5,677 nucleotides of DNA. It comes from Gammaproteobacteria bacterium. GTDB taxonomy: Bacteria > Pseudomonadota > Gammaproteobacteria > Steroidobacterales > Steroidobacteraceae. The translations under genes and the position numbers were made by a program. The notes beneath the pieces were generated by a model. It was not told where the DNA came from. It ran no database searches and was given only the letters and a program-made list of their open reading frames with translations. Positions 5,614 through 5,677 of the stretch are shown piece after piece. The stretch is taken from NCBI GenBank assembly GCA_010031985.1, contig RGYP01000136.1, positions 1 to 5,677 of the forward strand, given 5' to 3'. Numbering within the stretch: position 1 is the first letter of the stretch; each line of letters starts with the position of its first letter.

Positions 5614-5677
5614 CAGGGCGCCTCCCCCACGATCCGCACCTCGGTCTGCAACTACTCTTTGCATCAATTGATGTGCC
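5613..5677 (-). CDS. murB: Probable murB 3' end, partial, reading frame interrupted
   Basis: On the minus strand the codons at 5651-5616 read LQTEVRIVGEAP, followed by TGA at 5615-5613. This closely resembles the C-terminus of MurB (UDP-N-acetylenolpyruvoylglucosamine reductase, the NADPH-dependent step to UDP-MurNAc), commonly E(V/T)-E-V-R-I-(V/I)-G. MurB is the usual gene before ddlB, and the TGATG stop-start overlap is typical of the cluster. However, a TAG (5654-5652) stands directly before the Leu codon in this frame, and a TGA lies at 5666-5664. The upstream bases read AHQLMQRVV in another frame, which resembles the helix that normally comes about ten residues before the MurB end. The two pieces are out of frame and too close together. 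The cause may be a small deletion or a sequence error near the end of the window; with so few bases I am only moderately sure. Confidence 0.5.
5621..5628 (-). promoter_or_regulatory. ddlB: ddlB ribosome binding site
   Basis: The minus strand reads GGGGGAGG 7 nt before the ATG at 5613. It decides the ddlB start against the upstream TTG at 5667, which would place this site inside the coding region. It also encodes part of the VGEAP end of the presumed MurB. Confidence 0.8.

Noticed and set aside
5614..5667. Longer Ddl from a TTG at 5667
   Set aside because: The ATG at 5613 has a strong GGGGGAGG site at 7 nt and a TGATG overlap with the preceding stop; the extra residues do not resemble Ddl.

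Overview
The window is a GC-rich stretch of a bacterial division and cell wall (dcw) cluster, almost certainly from a gammaproteobacterium. Five genes lie on the minus strand in the order (murB end)-ddlB-ftsQ-ftsA-ftsZ-lpxC. One gene on the plus strand, a DciA/DUF721-type protein, converges on lpxC. The order ddlB-ftsQ-ftsA-ftsZ-lpxC, LpxC directly behind FtsZ, and an FtsZ ending in LDIPAFLRRQAD all fit Gammaproteobacteria. The short N-terminal lead before the Ddl ATP-grasp core and the DUF721 gene beside lpxC suggest a lineage outside the Enterobacteriaceae, but I cannot name the genus.

Layout, in the direction of minus-strand transcription (right to left). At 5613-5651 is a short stretch resembling the end of MurB; its stop overlaps the ddlB start in a TGATG. 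ddlB (4612-5613) makes the D-Ala-D-Ala dipeptide. ftsQ (3825-4628) overlaps the ddlB end by 17 nt. ftsA (2572-3810) follows after 14 nt, ftsZ (1304-2536) after 35 nt, and lpxC (291-1211) after 92 nt. That last gap is the largest; it holds a strong hairpin and a weak promoter candidate. lpxC ends inside the convergent plus-strand dciA-like gene (1-327, 5' end outside the window), overlapping it by 37 nt tail to tail.

Together the genes cover a peptidoglycan precursor step (Ddl), Z-ring formation and membrane anchoring (FtsZ, FtsA), the periplasmic division link (FtsQ), and the committed step of lipid A synthesis (LpxC). The neighbouring DciA-like protein would add replicative helicase loading. 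All catalytic residues I checked are present.

I found no mobile element, CRISPR array, tRNA, rRNA or undescribed multi-gene system; this is ordinary core genome. The points worth a second look are the interrupted frame of the presumed murB end, the strand-asymmetric hairpin before lpxC, the lpxC/dciA overlap, and an 18-nt perfect palindrome at the first base of the window. Oddities at both ends could mean that the window is a contig with imperfect ends (inference).
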